64,000 bases of DNA from Pseudorhizobium endolithicum (lineage in GTDB: Bacteria > Pseudomonadota > Alphaproteobacteria > Rhizobiales > Rhizobiaceae), in NCBI RefSeq assembly GCF_902153245.2, contig NZ_CABFWF030000012.1:459823-523822 (forward strand). The letters are read 5' to 3'. The notes under the pieces were generated by a model. It saw nothing but the letters and a program-made list of their open reading frames with translations, had not been told where the DNA came from and did not search any database. The translations under genes were made by a program, and so were the position numbers. This document shows positions 8,003 through 17,323 of the stretch, piece by piece (position 1 is the first letter of the stretch; every line of letters begins with the position of its first letter).

Positions 8003-8833
8003 ATGGCGTTCAAGACCGTTCTGGCCGTGATAGGCGGCAAGGAGAGCGAGGCCGACTTGCAGCAGGCGATCGCGCTCTGCTCGGAAGTCCAGGCTCACCT
8101 TTCCGTCCTGGCACTGCAGGTGGCCCTTTCTCCGACCTTCAGCGACTATCCGGTGGACACGGACTGGCTCGATCGCCGCCACGCGCACCACAAGGCCTTC
8201 AAGCGGGAGGCCGCGGCTTACGAGGCAGCCTGTGCGGCGGGCGGCCTCTCCTTCGATCTTTCCAGCTACTACGACGACCCGCTGTTCCTCACCGAGGAAC
8301 TCACCCGCCGCGCCTTCTATGCGGATCTCATCACGATCGGTTCGCGTGCGATGAAGGCCGAGGATCTGGCGGGAATCGTGATCAACGGAGGTCTATTCGA
8401 CGCGATGTCGCCTCTGTTGCTGTTGCCGGAAAGCAGGGAGGCCACGCTGCGTCCGGCGAGGGTCCTTGTGGGTTGGAACGGCAAGATCGAGGCGGCGCGG
8501 GCGGTCCGCGAGTCGCTCGACCTCCTGATGGCGGCAGAGACCGTGAACGTCGCGATCGTGGATCCCGCCAGCCCCTACGGGAAAGCGGACGGAGAGCCCG
8601 GCTCCGAACTGGCGGCCTATCTCGCAAGGCATGGCGTCAACGTCACCATCGATCAGCTGCCGAGCGGGGGTCGTCCCGTCGAGGACGTGCTGAACCAACG
8701 CGCCCGCGAGATTTCCGCAGACCTCATGGTTCTCGGCGCCTACGGGCATTCGCGCCTGCGGCAGCGGATATTCGGCGGCGTGACGAGCTCCATGCTCAAG
8801 GGCGTGCAGACGCCGGCGCTTCTGGTGCGCTGA
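8003..8833 (+). CDS. Universal stress protein, tandem UspA domains
   Basis: The 276-aa length fits two fused Usp domains. The second ends in the nucleotide-binding signature G-x2-G-x9-G-S (GAYGHSRLRQRIFGG then SS). The first domain lacks a clear signature, which is common in tandem Usp proteins. Usp proteins are cytoplasmic and aid survival in growth arrest or low oxygen. A good ribosome site (AGGAGAGG) lies 8 bases before the ATG. The FNR/FixK-type box upstream suggests microaerobic induction. Confidence 0.92.
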   Translation: MAFKTVLAVIGGKESEADLQQAIALCSEVQAHLSVLALQVALSPTFSDYPVDTDWLDRRHAHHKAFKREAAAYEAACAAGGLSFDLSSYYDDPLFLTEELTRRAFYADLITIGSRAMKAEDLAGIVINGGLFDAMSPLLLLPESREATLRPARVLVGWNGKIEAARAVRESLDLLMAAETVNVAIVDPASPYGKADGEPGSELAAYLARHGVNVTIDQLPSGGRPVEDVLNQRAREISADLMVLGAYGHSRLRQRIFGGVTSSMLKGVQTPALLVR

Positions 8834-8865
8834 CCGGGCTTAGCTCAAGCCGGAGAAGCGGCGCG

Positions 8866-8890
8866 GGAACCTGCGCCGGCTGGATGAGTT
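8866..8890 (+). promoter_or_regulatory. EcfG (RpoE2)-type promoter of the flavoprotein gene
   Basis: GGAAC at 8866-8870, 16 bp, then AGTT ending at 8890. The published rhizobial RpoE2/EcfG consensus is GGAAC-N18/19-TT, mostly read as GGAAC-N16/17-CGTT. It lies 46 bp before the start codon. Confidence 0.55.
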
Positions 8891-8936
8891 CTCGCCGCCT
8901 GGAGCCGCAGAACGCGGCTCGGGAAAAGGAGACCCA

Positions 8937-9875
8937 ATGGCCGGCAGAAGCTACCTCGAGCGCGAGAACCCGCCTCCGCTGTCCGACTGCCTCGTCATCG
9001 GCGGGGGACCCGGCGGCATGACGGCCGCCATCTATCTCGCCCGGATGAACCGGGCGGTACGTCTGGTCGACGGCGGCCGGAGCCGGGCCTCGCTCATTCC
9101 GCGCTCCTACAATCATCCCGGCTTTCCCGGCGGGATCAGAGGCCGCGATCTTCTGGCTCGAATGCGCGAGCAACTGCAGGAGCTCAGGGTCGGGATACTG
9201 CAGGGCGACGTGACGGACGTGCGGAAGACCTCGGAAGGGTTCTTTTCCGTGAGCATTGCCGGCGGCCGCAGCCTGATGGGGCAGAACCTTGTTTTGGCGA
9301 CGGGGTTGGTGGACAACCTTCCCCCCATCGATGATGCGCGCGGCATGGTGGCCGAGGGCTATCTGCGGATCTGCCCGATCTGCGACGGGTTCGAGATCGG
9401 CGGACGGCCGGTCTGCGTCATCGGCGCCACGATGCGGGCGGTCGCCGAGGCGCGGTTTCTCAAGACCTTCAGCTCTTCCGTCTCCATCGTCACACTGGGC
9501 GAAACACGGAGTTGGGAAGGGGAGCCGGACGGGCTGGCCTCCGACGAGGGCATCGCCGTCGTCACGGCGCCGCTGGCATCCCTCGAGAGGACGGGGGAAA
9601 CGGAGACATCGCTGACGTTTGCGGATGGGACCGTGCTCGAGGGGGTCGTGCTTTATTCGGCGCTTGGGGTGCGGCCACGGTCGGCGCTGGCGGCAGGGCT
9701 TGGGCTTGCCCTGGAAGAGGATGGCCGTATCGCCACCGGCACACACCAGGAGACGGCGATCGAAGGGTGTTTCGCCGTGGGCGATGTCGTGACGGGACTC
9801 AATCAGTTGGGCGTTGCCATGGCGCAGGGGGAGATTGCGGCGGTGGCGATTCACAACAGGCTGAGAGGCGTGTGA
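8937..9875 (+). CDS. Thioredoxin-reductase-like FAD/NAD(P)H oxidoreductase
   Basis: The 312-aa flavoprotein has an N-terminal FAD-binding GGGPGG at residues 22-27, a redox-active C146-P-I-C149 followed by DGFE as in thioredoxin reductase (CATC-DGFF), a second nucleotide-binding fold near VIGATMRA, and a C-terminal FAD motif FAVGDV. Thioredoxin reductases use NADPH to reduce a disulfide partner, but no thioredoxin gene is adjacent and the protein may act on another substrate. AAAGGAG precedes the ATG. The EcfG-type promoter upstream suggests a general-stress role. Confidence 0.87.
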   Translation: MAGRSYLERENPPPLSDCLVIGGGPGGMTAAIYLARMNRAVRLVDGGRSRASLIPRSYNHPGFPGGIRGRDLLARMREQLQELRVGILQGDVTDVRKTSEGFFSVSIAGGRSLMGQNLVLATGLVDNLPPIDDARGMVAEGYLRICPICDGFEIGGRPVCVIGATMRAVAEARFLKTFSSSVSIVTLGETRSWEGEPDGLASDEGIAVVTAPLASLERTGETETSLTFADGTVLEGVVLYSALGVRPRSALAAGLGLALEEDGRIATGTHQETAIEGCFAVGDVVTGLNQLGVAMAQGEIAAVAIHNRLRGV

Positions 9876-9943
9876 TGAAGAAGGAACCCGAGAACCTCCG
9901 GAAATGTTATCCGCCGATCCAATCGAAGGAAGGAAGGTGTGCC

Positions 9944-10222
9944 GTGCGGCAGTTCTTGATGATTTCCGGTCTGGCCCTGATGATCACCGGGTGCACGGCG
10001 GTATCGTGGAACGACGGTCCCGGGCTCGAACCCATTCCCGGCAGCATCACCTATGGCGGCCAACCGCGAAGCCGCCTTACGAAGGCGCCGATCGGCAGCT
10101 CCGTCAGCCACCAGTTCACGAACGAATACGGCCAGCGAGTGGAAGAGCGCTACGTGATCCAGCCGGATCGCAGCCTGAAGCTCGTCTGGCGGCGCATCTA
10201 TCGCGACTGGCTCTACGACTGA
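9944..10222 (+). CDS. Small putative lipoprotein
   Basis: From the GTG at 9944 (ribosome site AAGGAAGG) the product is 92 aa. It opens with a lipoprotein signal peptide: hydrophobic FLMISGLALMITG followed by the lipobox cysteine at about residue 17. The mature part is short, polar and rich in Arg and Tyr, ending RIYRDWLYD. An ATG at 9875 overlaps the stop of the flavoprotein gene (TGATG) and is in frame, giving 115 aa, but it would put an odd 23-residue leader before the signal peptide. No specific function is recognised. It is likely cotranscribed with the flavoprotein. Confidence 0.65.
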   Translation: MRQFLMISGLALMITGCTAVSWNDGPGLEPIPGSITYGGQPRSRLTKAPIGSSVSHQFTNEYGQRVEERYVIQPDRSLKLVWRRIYRDWLYD

Positions 10223-10282
10223 CGGTGGCGGGGCAGGGACCGATAACCGCACAATGCGGTTGCCGATCCTCGCCTGTCTCAC

Positions 10283-11086
10283 TCAGTTGGCGTTGCCGCT
10301 GCCCGGCTCGGCCATCTTGCGGTGCTGCTCGGCAAGCATTCCCGCCGGCGTCACGTTCGCGGCCGCGGACATGATCTTGTTCTTCCAGCCGGCCACCACA
10401 TCGCCTTCGCCGTCCATCATGGCCTTGAAACCCAGTTTGGCGACATAGGCCGGGTCGTCCTTGCTGCCCTGTCCCACGGACGTATCCATGAGGTCGGCGC
10501 GTTCGAAGAACTCGGTATCCGTCGGACCCGGCATCAGGCAGGTGACGGTGACGCCCGTAGCCTTCAACTCGTTGCGCAACGCGAAGGAGAAGCTGTTGAT
10601 GAAGGCCTTGGTGCCGTTGTAGACGGCCTGGAAGGCACCGGGCATGAAGCCCGCGATGGAACCGGTGAAGAGAATGCGCCCCTGGCCGCGCGTGCGCATC
10701 CGGTTGCCGAGGTCGTGCACGAGCCGGATGGTGCCGGTGATGTTGGTGTCGACAACCCGCTGCGCCTCGTCCAGATCCTCGTCCAGAAATCCGTGGCCGA
10801 GGCCGACGCCCGCATTGGCCATCAGCAGGTCGATTGGGCGGCCGAGGGCGGCGATGCCTTCGCAGAAACGGCGCACGCCGTCCCTGGTGGCCAGATCCAC
10901 CTGCATGGCCTGTACCTCCACGCCGAACTCCTTCAGCCGCATCGCGGCTTCCTGTATGCGCGGTTCGTCGGCCGCGATCGCAAGATCGTAGCCTTCCTGC
11001 GCCGCGCATTTTGCCAGTTCGTAGCCGATGCCTGTCGAGGCACCCGTGACGACGGCCAGCCCCCTGCCAGTTTCAACCGGGTTCAT
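10283..11086 (-). CDS. Short-chain dehydrogenase/reductase
   Basis: This 267-aa classical SDR has the cofactor motif TGASTGIG near the N-terminus, NAG in MANAGVG, catalytic Ser in FTGSIAGF and catalytic YNGTK. It would be an NAD(P)-dependent soluble oxidoreductase with unknown substrate. The ATG at 11086 is chosen for its AGGAGGAG ribosome site; an in-frame start nine codons upstream would lie within the preceding gene. It begins 10 bp after the alcohol dehydrogenase stop, so the two form an operon. Confidence 0.88.
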   Translation of the reverse strand: MNPVETGRGLAVVTGASTGIGYELAKCAAQEGYDLAIAADEPRIQEAAMRLKEFGVEVQAMQVDLATRDGVRRFCEGIAALGRPIDLLMANAGVGLGHGFLDEDLDEAQRVVDTNITGTIRLVHDLGNRMRTRGQGRILFTGSIAGFMPGAFQAVYNGTKAFINSFSFALRNELKATGVTVTCLMPGPTDTEFFERADLMDTSVGQGSKDDPAYVAKLGFKAMMDGEGDVVAGWKNKIMSAAANVTPAGMLAEQHRKMAEPGSGNAN

Positions 11087-11096
11087 CGTCTCCTCC

Positions 11097-12266
11097 TTAC
11101 GGTTTGAGTACAACCTTGATGCAGCCGTCCTTCTTGTCGCGGAACGTCTTGTAGAGTTCGGGACCGTCTTCCAGGCTGCCGTGGTGGGTGATGACGAAGG
11201 ACGGATCGATGTCGCCGCGCTCGATATGCTCGAGCAGCTTCGGCATGTAGCGCTGCACCGGCGTCTGCGCCATCCTGAAGGTCAGTCCTCGGTTGATCGC
11301 GGAACCGAAGGGGATCTTGTCCAGGAAGCCGCCATAGACGCCGATCACCGAGACGGTGCCGAAGTTGCGGCAGCAATGGATGGCCTGGCGCAGCACATGC
11401 GGCCGGTCGGTGCCCATGAAGGTGGCGACCTTGACGCGGTCGACGGCGGCGTAGAAGCTCGACATGGTGTCGGCCTCCGTGCCGACCGCGTCGATGCAGG
11501 CGTCGGCACCACGGCCTTTGGTCTTCTCCATGATGGCGTCGTAGATGTCGACATCCCGGAAATCGAGAGTTTCGGCACCGCCATCCCGGGCAAGGGCCAG
11601 ACGTTCCGGGACCGTGTCGATCGCGATCACCCGCTCGGCGCCGAGAAGGAAGGCGGAGCGGATGGCCATCTGGCCGACGGGGCCGCAGCCCCAGATGGCG
11701 ATCGTATCGCCCGGCTGGATGTCGCAGAATTCGGCACCCATGTAGCCGGTCGGAAAAATATCGGAGAGGAACAGCGCCTGGTCGTCCGTCAGGGTATCGG
11801 GAACCTTGATCGGTCCGACATCAGCATAGGGGATGCGCAGATATTCTGCCTGTCCACCCGCGTAGCCGCCGAGGAGATGCGAATAGCCGAACAGGCCGGC
11901 CGGCGAGTTGCCCCAGAACTTGCGGGCCTTCTCGTGGTCCGGATTGCTGCGTTCGCATGCGGAATAGAAGCCGCGCCGGCAGAAGTAGCACTCGCCGCAG
12001 GAAATGGTGAAGGGAACGACGACGCGGTCGCCCACCTTCAGCTTCGTATTGTCCTTGCCGACCTCAACCACCTCGCCCATGGTTTCATGGCCCATGACGT
12101 CACCGCTGTGCATATCGGGGATGACGCCGTCGAAGATATGCAGGTCGGAGCCGCAGATGGCGCAGGCGGTGACCTTGATGATGGCGTCGCGGCTATCCTG
12201 GATTTCCGGATCGGGAATGCTTTCGCAGCGGATGTCGCTCTTGCCATGCCAGGTCAGTGCTTTCAC
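11097..12266 (-). CDS. Zinc-dependent alcohol dehydrogenase (formaldehyde-dehydrogenase-like MDR)
   Basis: The 389-aa medium-chain dehydrogenase has catalytic-zinc ligands in CAICGSDLH and GHET, a structural-zinc cysteine cluster CGECYFC followed by SACE, and a Rossmann motif GCGPVG. The overall layout, with an insertion after the structural zinc site, resembles glutathione-independent formaldehyde or threonine dehydrogenase relatives; the substrate is unknown. The GTG at 12266 is chosen because AAGGAGGAG lies just upstream. An ATG 58 codons earlier would add a sequence with no resemblance to the family. First gene of an operon with the SDR, under an EcfG-type promoter. Confidence 0.9.
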   Translation of the reverse strand: MKALTWHGKSDIRCESIPDPEIQDSRDAIIKVTACAICGSDLHIFDGVIPDMHSGDVMGHETMGEVVEVGKDNTKLKVGDRVVVPFTISCGECYFCRRGFYSACERSNPDHEKARKFWGNSPAGLFGYSHLLGGYAGGQAEYLRIPYADVGPIKVPDTLTDDQALFLSDIFPTGYMGAEFCDIQPGDTIAIWGCGPVGQMAIRSAFLLGAERVIAIDTVPERLALARDGGAETLDFRDVDIYDAIMEKTKGRGADACIDAVGTEADTMSSFYAAVDRVKVATFMGTDRPHVLRQAIHCCRNFGTVSVIGVYGGFLDKIPFGSAINRGLTFRMAQTPVQRYMPKLLEHIERGDIDPSFVITHHGSLEDGPELYKTFRDKKDGCIKVVLKP

Positions 12267-12307
12267 CTCGTGCTCCTCCTTGGGCGTGTGCTTGTCCTGG
12301 CCTGCAG

Positions 12308-12332
12308 AACAGGCCCTCGCGGCAAAGGTTCC
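12308..12332 (-). promoter_or_regulatory. EcfG-type promoter of the alcohol dehydrogenase/SDR operon
   Basis: On the minus strand: GGAAC, 16 bp, TGTT. It ends 41 bp before the GTG start at 12266. Confidence 0.6.
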
Positions 12333-12433
12333 TCCGACCCGTTCCTCGGTCACTTTGACGCGTCCCCGAGGAAACCCTTGCCGGTGGAGGAGGTTCGGCG
12401 CTATGGCCACGGGGAATGTGGAAAGGAATGAGC

Positions 12434-12823
12434 ATGTCATCTGATGCCCACTGGGCTCCCTTGCCTCCCTTCAGCACCGGTATCCGGGGGCGCTGCCCCC
12501 GCTGCGGACAAGGCCATCTCTTCAAAGGCTTCCTGACGCTTCGCCCGAACTGCGAGGTCTGCGGGCTCGACTACTCGTTTGCGGATCCGGCCGATGGGCC
12601 GGCCTTCTTCGTCATCTGCTTCGCCTGTGTTCCGAGCGTCGCGCTTGCCGTCTGGATCGAGGTTGCCTTCCAGCCGCCCTTCTGGGTGCACCTGCTGACC
12701 TCGCTGCCGTTCATGCTGCTCACCTGCATACCGCCGCTGAGGCCGCTGAAGGGCTGGCTCGTGGCGAGCCAGTATTTCTACAAGGCGGAGCAAGGCAAGA
12801 TCGACCGGCAGCCGCCCGGCTGA
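12434..12823 (+). CDS. DUF983 family membrane protein
   Basis: The 129-aa protein has a zinc-ribbon-like start ([12 protein letters not shown]...C..CG), typical of DUF983, followed by two transmembrane segments ([18 protein letters not shown] and [13 protein letters not shown]) and a short basic tail. DUF983 proteins are common in alphaproteobacteria and their function is unknown. Of three in-frame ATGs (12416, 12428, 12434), the last is preferred because AAAGGA lies 9 bases upstream. The gene diverges from the alcohol dehydrogenase operon. Confidence 0.83.
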   Translation: MSSDAHWAPLPPFSTGIRGRCPRCGQGHLFKGFLTLRPNCEVCGLDYSFADPADGPAFFVICFACVPSVALAVWIEVAFQPPFWVHLLTSLPFMLLTCIPPLRPLKGWLVASQYFYKAEQGKIDRQPPG

Positions 12824-12866
12824 GCGTCCTGAGCGAGACCGGGGCGGTGCGGCGGGCGACGATCAA

Positions 12867-12891
12867 GGAACCTTTCGGACGCGAAACAATT
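12867..12891 (+). promoter_or_regulatory. Possible EcfG-type promoter of the 84-aa gene
   Basis: GGAAC at 12867-12871, then 18 bp, then TT. The four -10 bases read AATT, a weaker match. It ends 23 bp before the start codon. Confidence 0.4.
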
Positions 12892-12914
12892 CGTCAGGTA
12901 GCCAACGGAGCCTG

Positions 12915-13169
12915 ATGATGCTTGATATCGAAAACAATCACGACCGCGAAACCCAACGCCGCGCGCTTGCTGTCGAAGGAGCGATCCTGCTGCTGATCGA
13001 TGGCCTGGCCGCCCGCGGAACCATCTCGGCCGACGAGGCGGAGGACATGCTCAGGATATTGTCGAAGAGTTCTGATTTCTCCGCCGCACGCGCCTCCAGT
13101 TCCCTGCGGATCGTGGACCACCTAAGGCGGCTGCGCGCCGGCGACGGTGCGGCAACGCCGGGAGCATGA
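12915..13169 (+). CDS. Hypothetical protein, 84 aa
   Basis: No family is recognised. The protein is small and helical, with a central segment AILLLIDGLAARGTIS that looks amphipathic and not membrane-spanning, followed by a DEAEDML helix and a basic end. Two adjacent ATGs (12915, 12918) follow a CGGAG ribosome site. A strong rho-independent terminator follows at 13211, supporting a single-gene transcript. Confidence 0.65.
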   Translation: MMLDIENNHDRETQRRALAVEGAILLLIDGLAARGTISADEAEDMLRILSKSSDFSAARASSSLRIVDHLRRLRAGDGAATPGA

Positions 13170-13210
13170 AGACAGATACCGCCTGCCATCGGGCCAATCC
13201 TGACGAATGA

Positions 13211-13245
13211 AGCCGTGGACCTGCAATCCACGGCTTTCTCTTTCG
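13211..13245 (+). terminator. Rho-independent terminator after the 84-aa gene
   Basis: AGCCGTGGA at 13211-13219 and TCCACGGCT at 13227-13235 form a perfect 9-bp stem, followed by TTCTCTTTC. Confidence 0.85.
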
Positions 13246-13268
13246 CTCTTTCCGGATGGCTGCCGCGC

Positions 13269-14648
13269 TTACGCAGGGGCGGCAGCGATGTCCGACCAGT
13301 TCCCGGCACCTGCTCCGGCGCGCTTTGCCTTCTGCCGTGTCGTGGGCGTTGCAGGGCGGCGGCCGATGCTGACATATTTCAGGCCGTGCCGGGTGACCTC
13401 GTGCGGCGCAAAGAGATTGCGGCAATCGACAATGGAACGTCCCGCCATCAGGCCGGAAATCCTGCGGAGATCAAGCCTCGCATAGTCGTCCCATTCCGTC
13501 AGAATGACGAGAGCGTCCGCGTCCCTGGCCGCCTCATAGGGGCAATCCCGCCAGGCGGCGCCCGGAACAAGGCGTTCCGTCGCCTTTCGGGCCTTCGGGT
13601 CATGGGCCACGACGGCGATGCCGGCGTCGAGGAGGGCAGGGATCACCGTCAGCGCCGCTGAATCGCGCACGTCGTCGGTATTGGACTTGAAGGCGGTCCC
13701 GAGCACGGCGACGCGTCCGCCCTTCCTCCCCAGTTCCGCGATGATCTTCGCGGCGAGCTTCGCCTTCCGTGCCTCGTTTCGCTGAATAAGCGTTTCCACC
13801 AAGGTCTGCGGCTGCCGATAGCGGCGTCCGGTGGCGGCAAAGGCGCGCGTGTCCTTCGGAAAGCAGGAGCCGCCGAAGCCCGGCCCGGCGTTGAGAAATG
13901 CCCGGCCGATCCGCCGGTCGAGGCCGATGCCCTCCGCCACCGCCGCCACATCGCCGTCCGCAGCCTCGCAGAGGTCTGCCACCTCGTTGATGAAGCCGAT
14001 CTTCAGGGCCAGGAACGCATTGGCGGCATATTTCACCAATTCCGCATTGGTGGTGGTCGTCGTGACGAAGGGAACGCCCTTCTTGCGAAGGGGCGCGTAA
14101 AGCTCGGCCAGGACGTCGGCCGAGCGGGCGTCGTCCGCCCCGATCACGATGCGGTCGGCTTCCAGAAAGTCACCGATGGCCGAACCTTCGCGAAGGAATT
14201 CCGGATTGGATGCCACGTGGACATCGGAGTCGCCCCTGATTTCGGCCACCAGATTCGCTATCATTCTTGCGGTGCCTGCCACCACAGTGGACTTGATGAC
14301 GATGACCGCATCCGACTTGACGAGAGGGGCAAGTTCGGCCGCCGCGCCTTTCACGTAGGAGAGGTCGATGTCTCCGTCATCGTCCGATGGCGTCCCCACA
14401 GCGATGAAGATCGCATCGGCTTGCGGAGCCGCGGATGCCAGGTCGTCGCTGAATGCGAGCCGGCCGGCCATCATGTGTCGCCGGATCAACTCGGACAGGC
14501 CGGGTTCGTAGATCGGAACCTCCGCGCGCTTCAGCCGCGCGATCTTCATAGCGTCGGTATCGATGCAGACGACGCGATGGCCGAGTTCGGCCAAGCACGC
14601 TCCGGTGGTCAATCCAACATATCCGGCCCCGATCATGACGACATTCAT
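13269..14648 (-). CDS. ugd: UDP-glucose 6-dehydrogenase
   Basis: The enzyme oxidises UDP-glucose to UDP-glucuronate with two NAD+, supplying surface polysaccharides. The 459-aa protein has the NAD-binding GAGYVG at residues 7-12 and the catalytic cysteine C262 in GGSCFPKD. The C-terminal UDP-binding domain includes TAFKSNTDDVRDS. The length is slightly above the usual 430-440 aa because of a basic Ala/Arg-rich tail after residue 430. AAGGAGAGG precedes the ATG. It carries an EcfG-type promoter at 14718-14742. Confidence 0.95.
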   Translation of the reverse strand: MNVVMIGAGYVGLTTGACLAELGHRVVCIDTDAMKIARLKRAEVPIYEPGLSELIRRHMMAGRLAFSDDLASAAPQADAIFIAVGTPSDDDGDIDLSYVKGAAAELAPLVKSDAVIVIKSTVVAGTARMIANLVAEIRGDSDVHVASNPEFLREGSAIGDFLEADRIVIGADDARSADVLAELYAPLRKKGVPFVTTTTTNAELVKYAANAFLALKIGFINEVADLCEAADGDVAAVAEGIGLDRRIGRAFLNAGPGFGGSCFPKDTRAFAATGRRYRQPQTLVETLIQRNEARKAKLAAKIIAELGRKGGRVAVLGTAFKSNTDDVRDSAALTVIPALLDAGIAVVAHDPKARKATERLVPGAAWRDCPYEAARDADALVILTEWDDYARLDLRRISGLMAGRSIVDCRNLFAPHEVTRHGLKYVSIGRRPATPTTRQKAKRAGAGAGNWSDIAAAPA

Positions 14649-14717
14649 GCTGTCCTCTCCTTCCAGACTATACAGGCGCAGCCGTGGCCGTGTTCCAAAG
14701 GCTGCCGATGAGCCTCA

Positions 14718-14742
14718 AACAACGGCAGGGGCCGAGGGTTCC
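14718..14742 (-). promoter_or_regulatory. EcfG-type promoter candidate of ugd
   Basis: On the minus strand: GGAAC, 16 bp, TGTT. It is 69 bp before the ugd start, the longest leader among the candidate sites. Confidence 0.45.
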
Positions 14743-14804
14743 TGAAGAAGAAGACATTGTTGTTGAAGTCATTGATGAAGAAGCCGGGCTATTGCGGCCG
14801 ACGC

Positions 14805-14829
14805 CTGGAACATAGGACATCGCATGCCG
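14805..14829 (+). promoter_or_regulatory. EcfG-type promoter of the YhdF-like SDR gene
   Basis: GGAAC at 14805-14809, 16 bp, CGTT at 14826-14829: a full consensus match, 36 bp before the ATG. Confidence 0.7.
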
Positions 14830-14865
14830 TTGGAAAGGGCACACTTTCCCAACAGAGAGGACACC

Positions 14866-15723
14866 ATGAGCCAGTATCCCACGCCGCCCTTTCCCGAGCA
14901 GCAGCAGCCGATGCCCGGTTACACGAAGAAGATGCAGCCGGTGCCGGACCACGGAGAACAGTCCTACAAGGGGTCCGGACGCCTCTCCGGCAAGAAGGCC
15001 GTCATCACCGGCGCCGACAGCGGCATCGGGCGGGCCGTCGCCATTGCCTATGCCCGCGAGGGAGCGGATGTGCTGATCTCCTATCTCGACGAGGAGGAGG
15101 ACGCACAGGAAACGAAGAAATGGGTGGAAGAGGCGGGCCGCAAGGCGGTCCTCGTGCCCGGCGACATACAGTCGGCCGAGCATTGCCGCCGGATCATCGA
15201 AAAGGCGGTGAGCGAATTCGGCGGGGTCGACATCCTCGTCAACAATGCAGCCCATCAGGCGACTTTCGCCGATATCGGCGATATCAGCGACGAGGAGTGG
15301 GAGCTGACCTTCCGCGTGAACATCCATGCGATGTTCTATCTCACCAAGGCGGCCGTACCGCACATGAAGGCCGGAAGCTCCATCATCAACACCGCTTCCA
15401 TCAATTCCGACACGCCGAATCCCAGCCTGCTCGCCTATGCGACGACGAAGGGCGCGATCCAGAACTTCACCGCCGGCCTCGCCCAACTGCTGGCGGAGAA
15501 GGAAATACGCGCCAATGCCGTGGCGCCAGGCCCCATCTGGACGCCGCTCATCCCGTCGACGATGACGGAGGACAAGGTGAAGGACTTCGGAAAGCAGGTC
15601 CCCATGAAACGTCCGGGCCAGCCCGCCGAACTGGCCACAGCTTATGTGATGCTCGCCGATCCGCTTTCCAGCTATGTATCGGGGGCGACGATTGCCGTCA
15701 CGGGCGGCAAGCCGATCTTGTAA
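14866..15723 (+). CDS. YhdF-like short-chain dehydrogenase (general stress SDR)
   Basis: The 285-aa SDR begins with a proline/glutamine-rich stretch (PPFPEQQQPMPG) characteristic of the YhdF/YgfF glucose/ribitol-dehydrogenase-like group, many of which are stress-induced. It has TGADSGIG, NNAAH, the Ser of NTASINS, and catalytic YATTK. It is probably NADP-dependent with unknown substrate. The ATG at 14866 follows AGAGAGGA; an in-frame ATG 14 codons upstream lies over the EcfG promoter and is unlikely. Its stop faces that of the P450 gene. Confidence 0.9.
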   Translation: MSQYPTPPFPEQQQPMPGYTKKMQPVPDHGEQSYKGSGRLSGKKAVITGADSGIGRAVAIAYAREGADVLISYLDEEEDAQETKKWVEEAGRKAVLVPGDIQSAEHCRRIIEKAVSEFGGVDILVNNAAHQATFADIGDISDEEWELTFRVNIHAMFYLTKAAVPHMKAGSSIINTASINSDTPNPSLLAYATTKGAIQNFTAGLAQLLAEKEIRANAVAPGPIWTPLIPSTMTEDKVKDFGKQVPMKRPGQPAELATAYVMLADPLSSYVSGATIAVTGGKPIL

Positions 15724-15735
15724 CGCACCAGGATG

Positions 15736-15768
15736 GGCGCGGCCTCATTCGAGGCGCCGCGCCTTTAT
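15736..15768 (+). terminator. Probable terminator after the YhdF-like SDR
   Basis: GGCGCGGCCTC pairs with GAGGC..CGCGCC across a 4-nt loop with a two-base bulge, followed by TTTA. It overlaps the last codons of the convergent P450 gene. Confidence 0.45.
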
Positions 15769-17028
15769 GCCGGATATGGTGAAGCCGCTTTCCGGAAGAG
15801 CCGGTATGCGGTTCATCCGTACCTCCAGATCCTGCCGTGGGACGTTGTAATCCATCGACCGGCACAACAGCCTCACGGCCTGCCTGATAAGCCCGACGGT
15901 TATCATCTCGCCGGGGCAGCGATGCGTGGTTGGCGCACTTCCCGCTCCCTGGGGAATGAACGTGCAATCCTGGTCGCGCCAGCTGATCGCCCTTTCCGGC
16001 CGGAAGTCCTCGGACCGCGGAAAGAAACGCCCATCACTGAGGGTTCCGTAGAGGTCGAGGAGGAACCATTGCCCGGACGGGAACCGGTAGCCGCGCCATT
16101 CGACCTCTTCGACAGCGCGGGCGCCGACGAAGGGGAAGAAAGGGCTGATCCGCCGAACCTCCTCGGCGAAACCCTCCAGCATCTTCTCGTCCCCGTCCCG
16201 AAATCTCTGATGCCACTCCGGATGCCGATGCAGCAGCAGCGCGGCGAACGCGATGTAGCGCCCGACCGCGACGACGGGGCGGAGGATATTGATGGTTTCC
16301 ACAGCCGCGATGTCCGGTTCCAGCGGGGCGCCGCTGAAGTCCCGGAAATCGGCGATCCGGCGCAGCGGCAGACTGTGACCCATGCACAGGTCGCCCTTCC
16401 GCACCTGCTCGATGCATCGCCTGACATGGCCCTCCATCCTGCGCCTCTGCCACAGGCTGCTCAGCGTTGCCGGGCGCATATGGCCCGCATATTCCACCAT
16501 CCGGGTGAGGGCGGCTGTCGCGAAGCGGTCGTCGCTCATCGGTACGCCGGCCCAGCGGCAGACGGATCGGGTCAGGATCAGGTTGGCTTCGTCGAAAAGC
16601 GAGACCCATTCCCGCCTCTCCCATTCCGGCAGCCGGCCGATCCATTCCTCGCGGAAGATCGCCTCCAGTGTCGCGACGGTATCCGGCTCCATCAGCAGGC
16701 CGATGAACAGGCCCTTGCGATGCCGATGTGCCTCGCCATCCAGTTGCTGCACGCTTCCCTTGTCCTGCAGGAGCCGCAGCGTCGTCTGCGGCATCGATCC
16801 GCGGCGCGTGAGCCCGGGAGACTCGTAGATGAAGCGGGCAGCATCGGGACCCTGGAGGCAGACCGCCTGCCGCAGCATCAGGCGTGTCCGGAAGATGTCG
16901 GACCCCAGGCGGCTGCAACGGTTCGGGATGAACTCATATCCCTCCCTTAGCAGCGACCATGTCGCATCGAACGCTCCGTCGTGCGGTATGTCGCGAAGGT
17001 CCCGCTCGCCGTCGCTATCGCTGACCAT
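15745..17028 (-). CDS. Cytochrome P450, CYP152 (peroxygenase) type
   Basis: The 427-aa P450 has the heme-thiolate loop ending HRCPGE. Its I-helix reads NILRPVVAVGRYIAF, where R-P replaces the usual acid-alcohol pair. That is the hallmark of CYP152 fatty-acid peroxygenases, which hydroxylate or decarboxylate fatty acids with H2O2 and need no redox partner. No ferredoxin or reductase gene is adjacent, in agreement. The ATG at 17028 lies 10 bp after the stop of the 94-aa gene. It ends an operon ndh / 94-aa / P450 under an EcfG-type promoter, suggesting peroxide-linked lipid chemistry under stress (inference). Confidence 0.88.
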   Translation of the reverse strand: MVSDSDGERDLRDIPHDGAFDATWSLLREGYEFIPNRCSRLGSDIFRTRLMLRQAVCLQGPDAARFIYESPGLTRRGSMPQTTLRLLQDKGSVQQLDGEAHRHRKGLFIGLLMEPDTVATLEAIFREEWIGRLPEWERREWVSLFDEANLILTRSVCRWAGVPMSDDRFATAALTRMVEYAGHMRPATLSSLWQRRRMEGHVRRCIEQVRKGDLCMGHSLPLRRIADFRDFSGAPLEPDIAAVETINILRPVVAVGRYIAFAALLLHRHPEWHQRFRDGDEKMLEGFAEEVRRISPFFPFVGARAVEEVEWRGYRFPSGQWFLLDLYGTLSDGRFFPRSEDFRPERAISWRDQDCTFIPQGAGSAPTTHRCPGEMITVGLIRQAVRLLCRSMDYNVPRQDLEVRMNRIPALPESGFTISGIKARRLE

Positions 17029-17038
17029 GTCGGCCTCG

Positions 17039-17323
17039 TCAGGTTCGCCGGCCGACCTCCCGAGCGAGATCCTCGAAGTCGAAGCTCTCGCCCCGTTCCG
17101 CCGCCTCGTTCGCCAGAAGCAGGACGCGGATGGGGAAGGCGACGGCCTTGCGATGGGACTGGGAGACCGTGAGGGGCTTGCCATCATCGAGGACTGTCTG
17201 CTCGGCGCCCTGGAGCGCTTGCTGGACCTCCGCATGGGTCACGAGACCCTTGCCGACGAGGAGGTTGTTGATGGCTGCGAAGGCAAGATACAGACCTTCG
17301 AGTTGGGGATTGGCGGTGTTCAT
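17039..17323 (-). CDS. Hypothetical protein, 94 aa, between ndh and the P450
   Basis: No family is recognised. It is a small, soluble, helical protein (LYLAFAAINNLLVGKGLVTH, then LTVSQSHRKAVAFPIRVL) with no cysteine and no membrane segment. It starts with ATG at 17323, overlapping the ndh stop by 4 bp, and an AAAGGA ribosome site lies inside the ndh end. The tight overlap on both sides argues for a gene coexpressed with ndh and the P450. An accessory role for one of them is possible but unsupported. Confidence 0.7.
   Translation of the reverse strand: MNTANPQLEGLYLAFAAINNLLVGKGLVTHAEVQQALQGAEQTVLDDGKPLTVSQSHRKAVAFPIRVLLLANEAAERGESFDFEDLAREVGRRT

Noticed and set aside
8834..8856. Terminator after the universal stress gene (CCGGGCTT...AAGCCGG)
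   Set aside because: The stem has an unpaired G and no T-tract follows; too weak to list.
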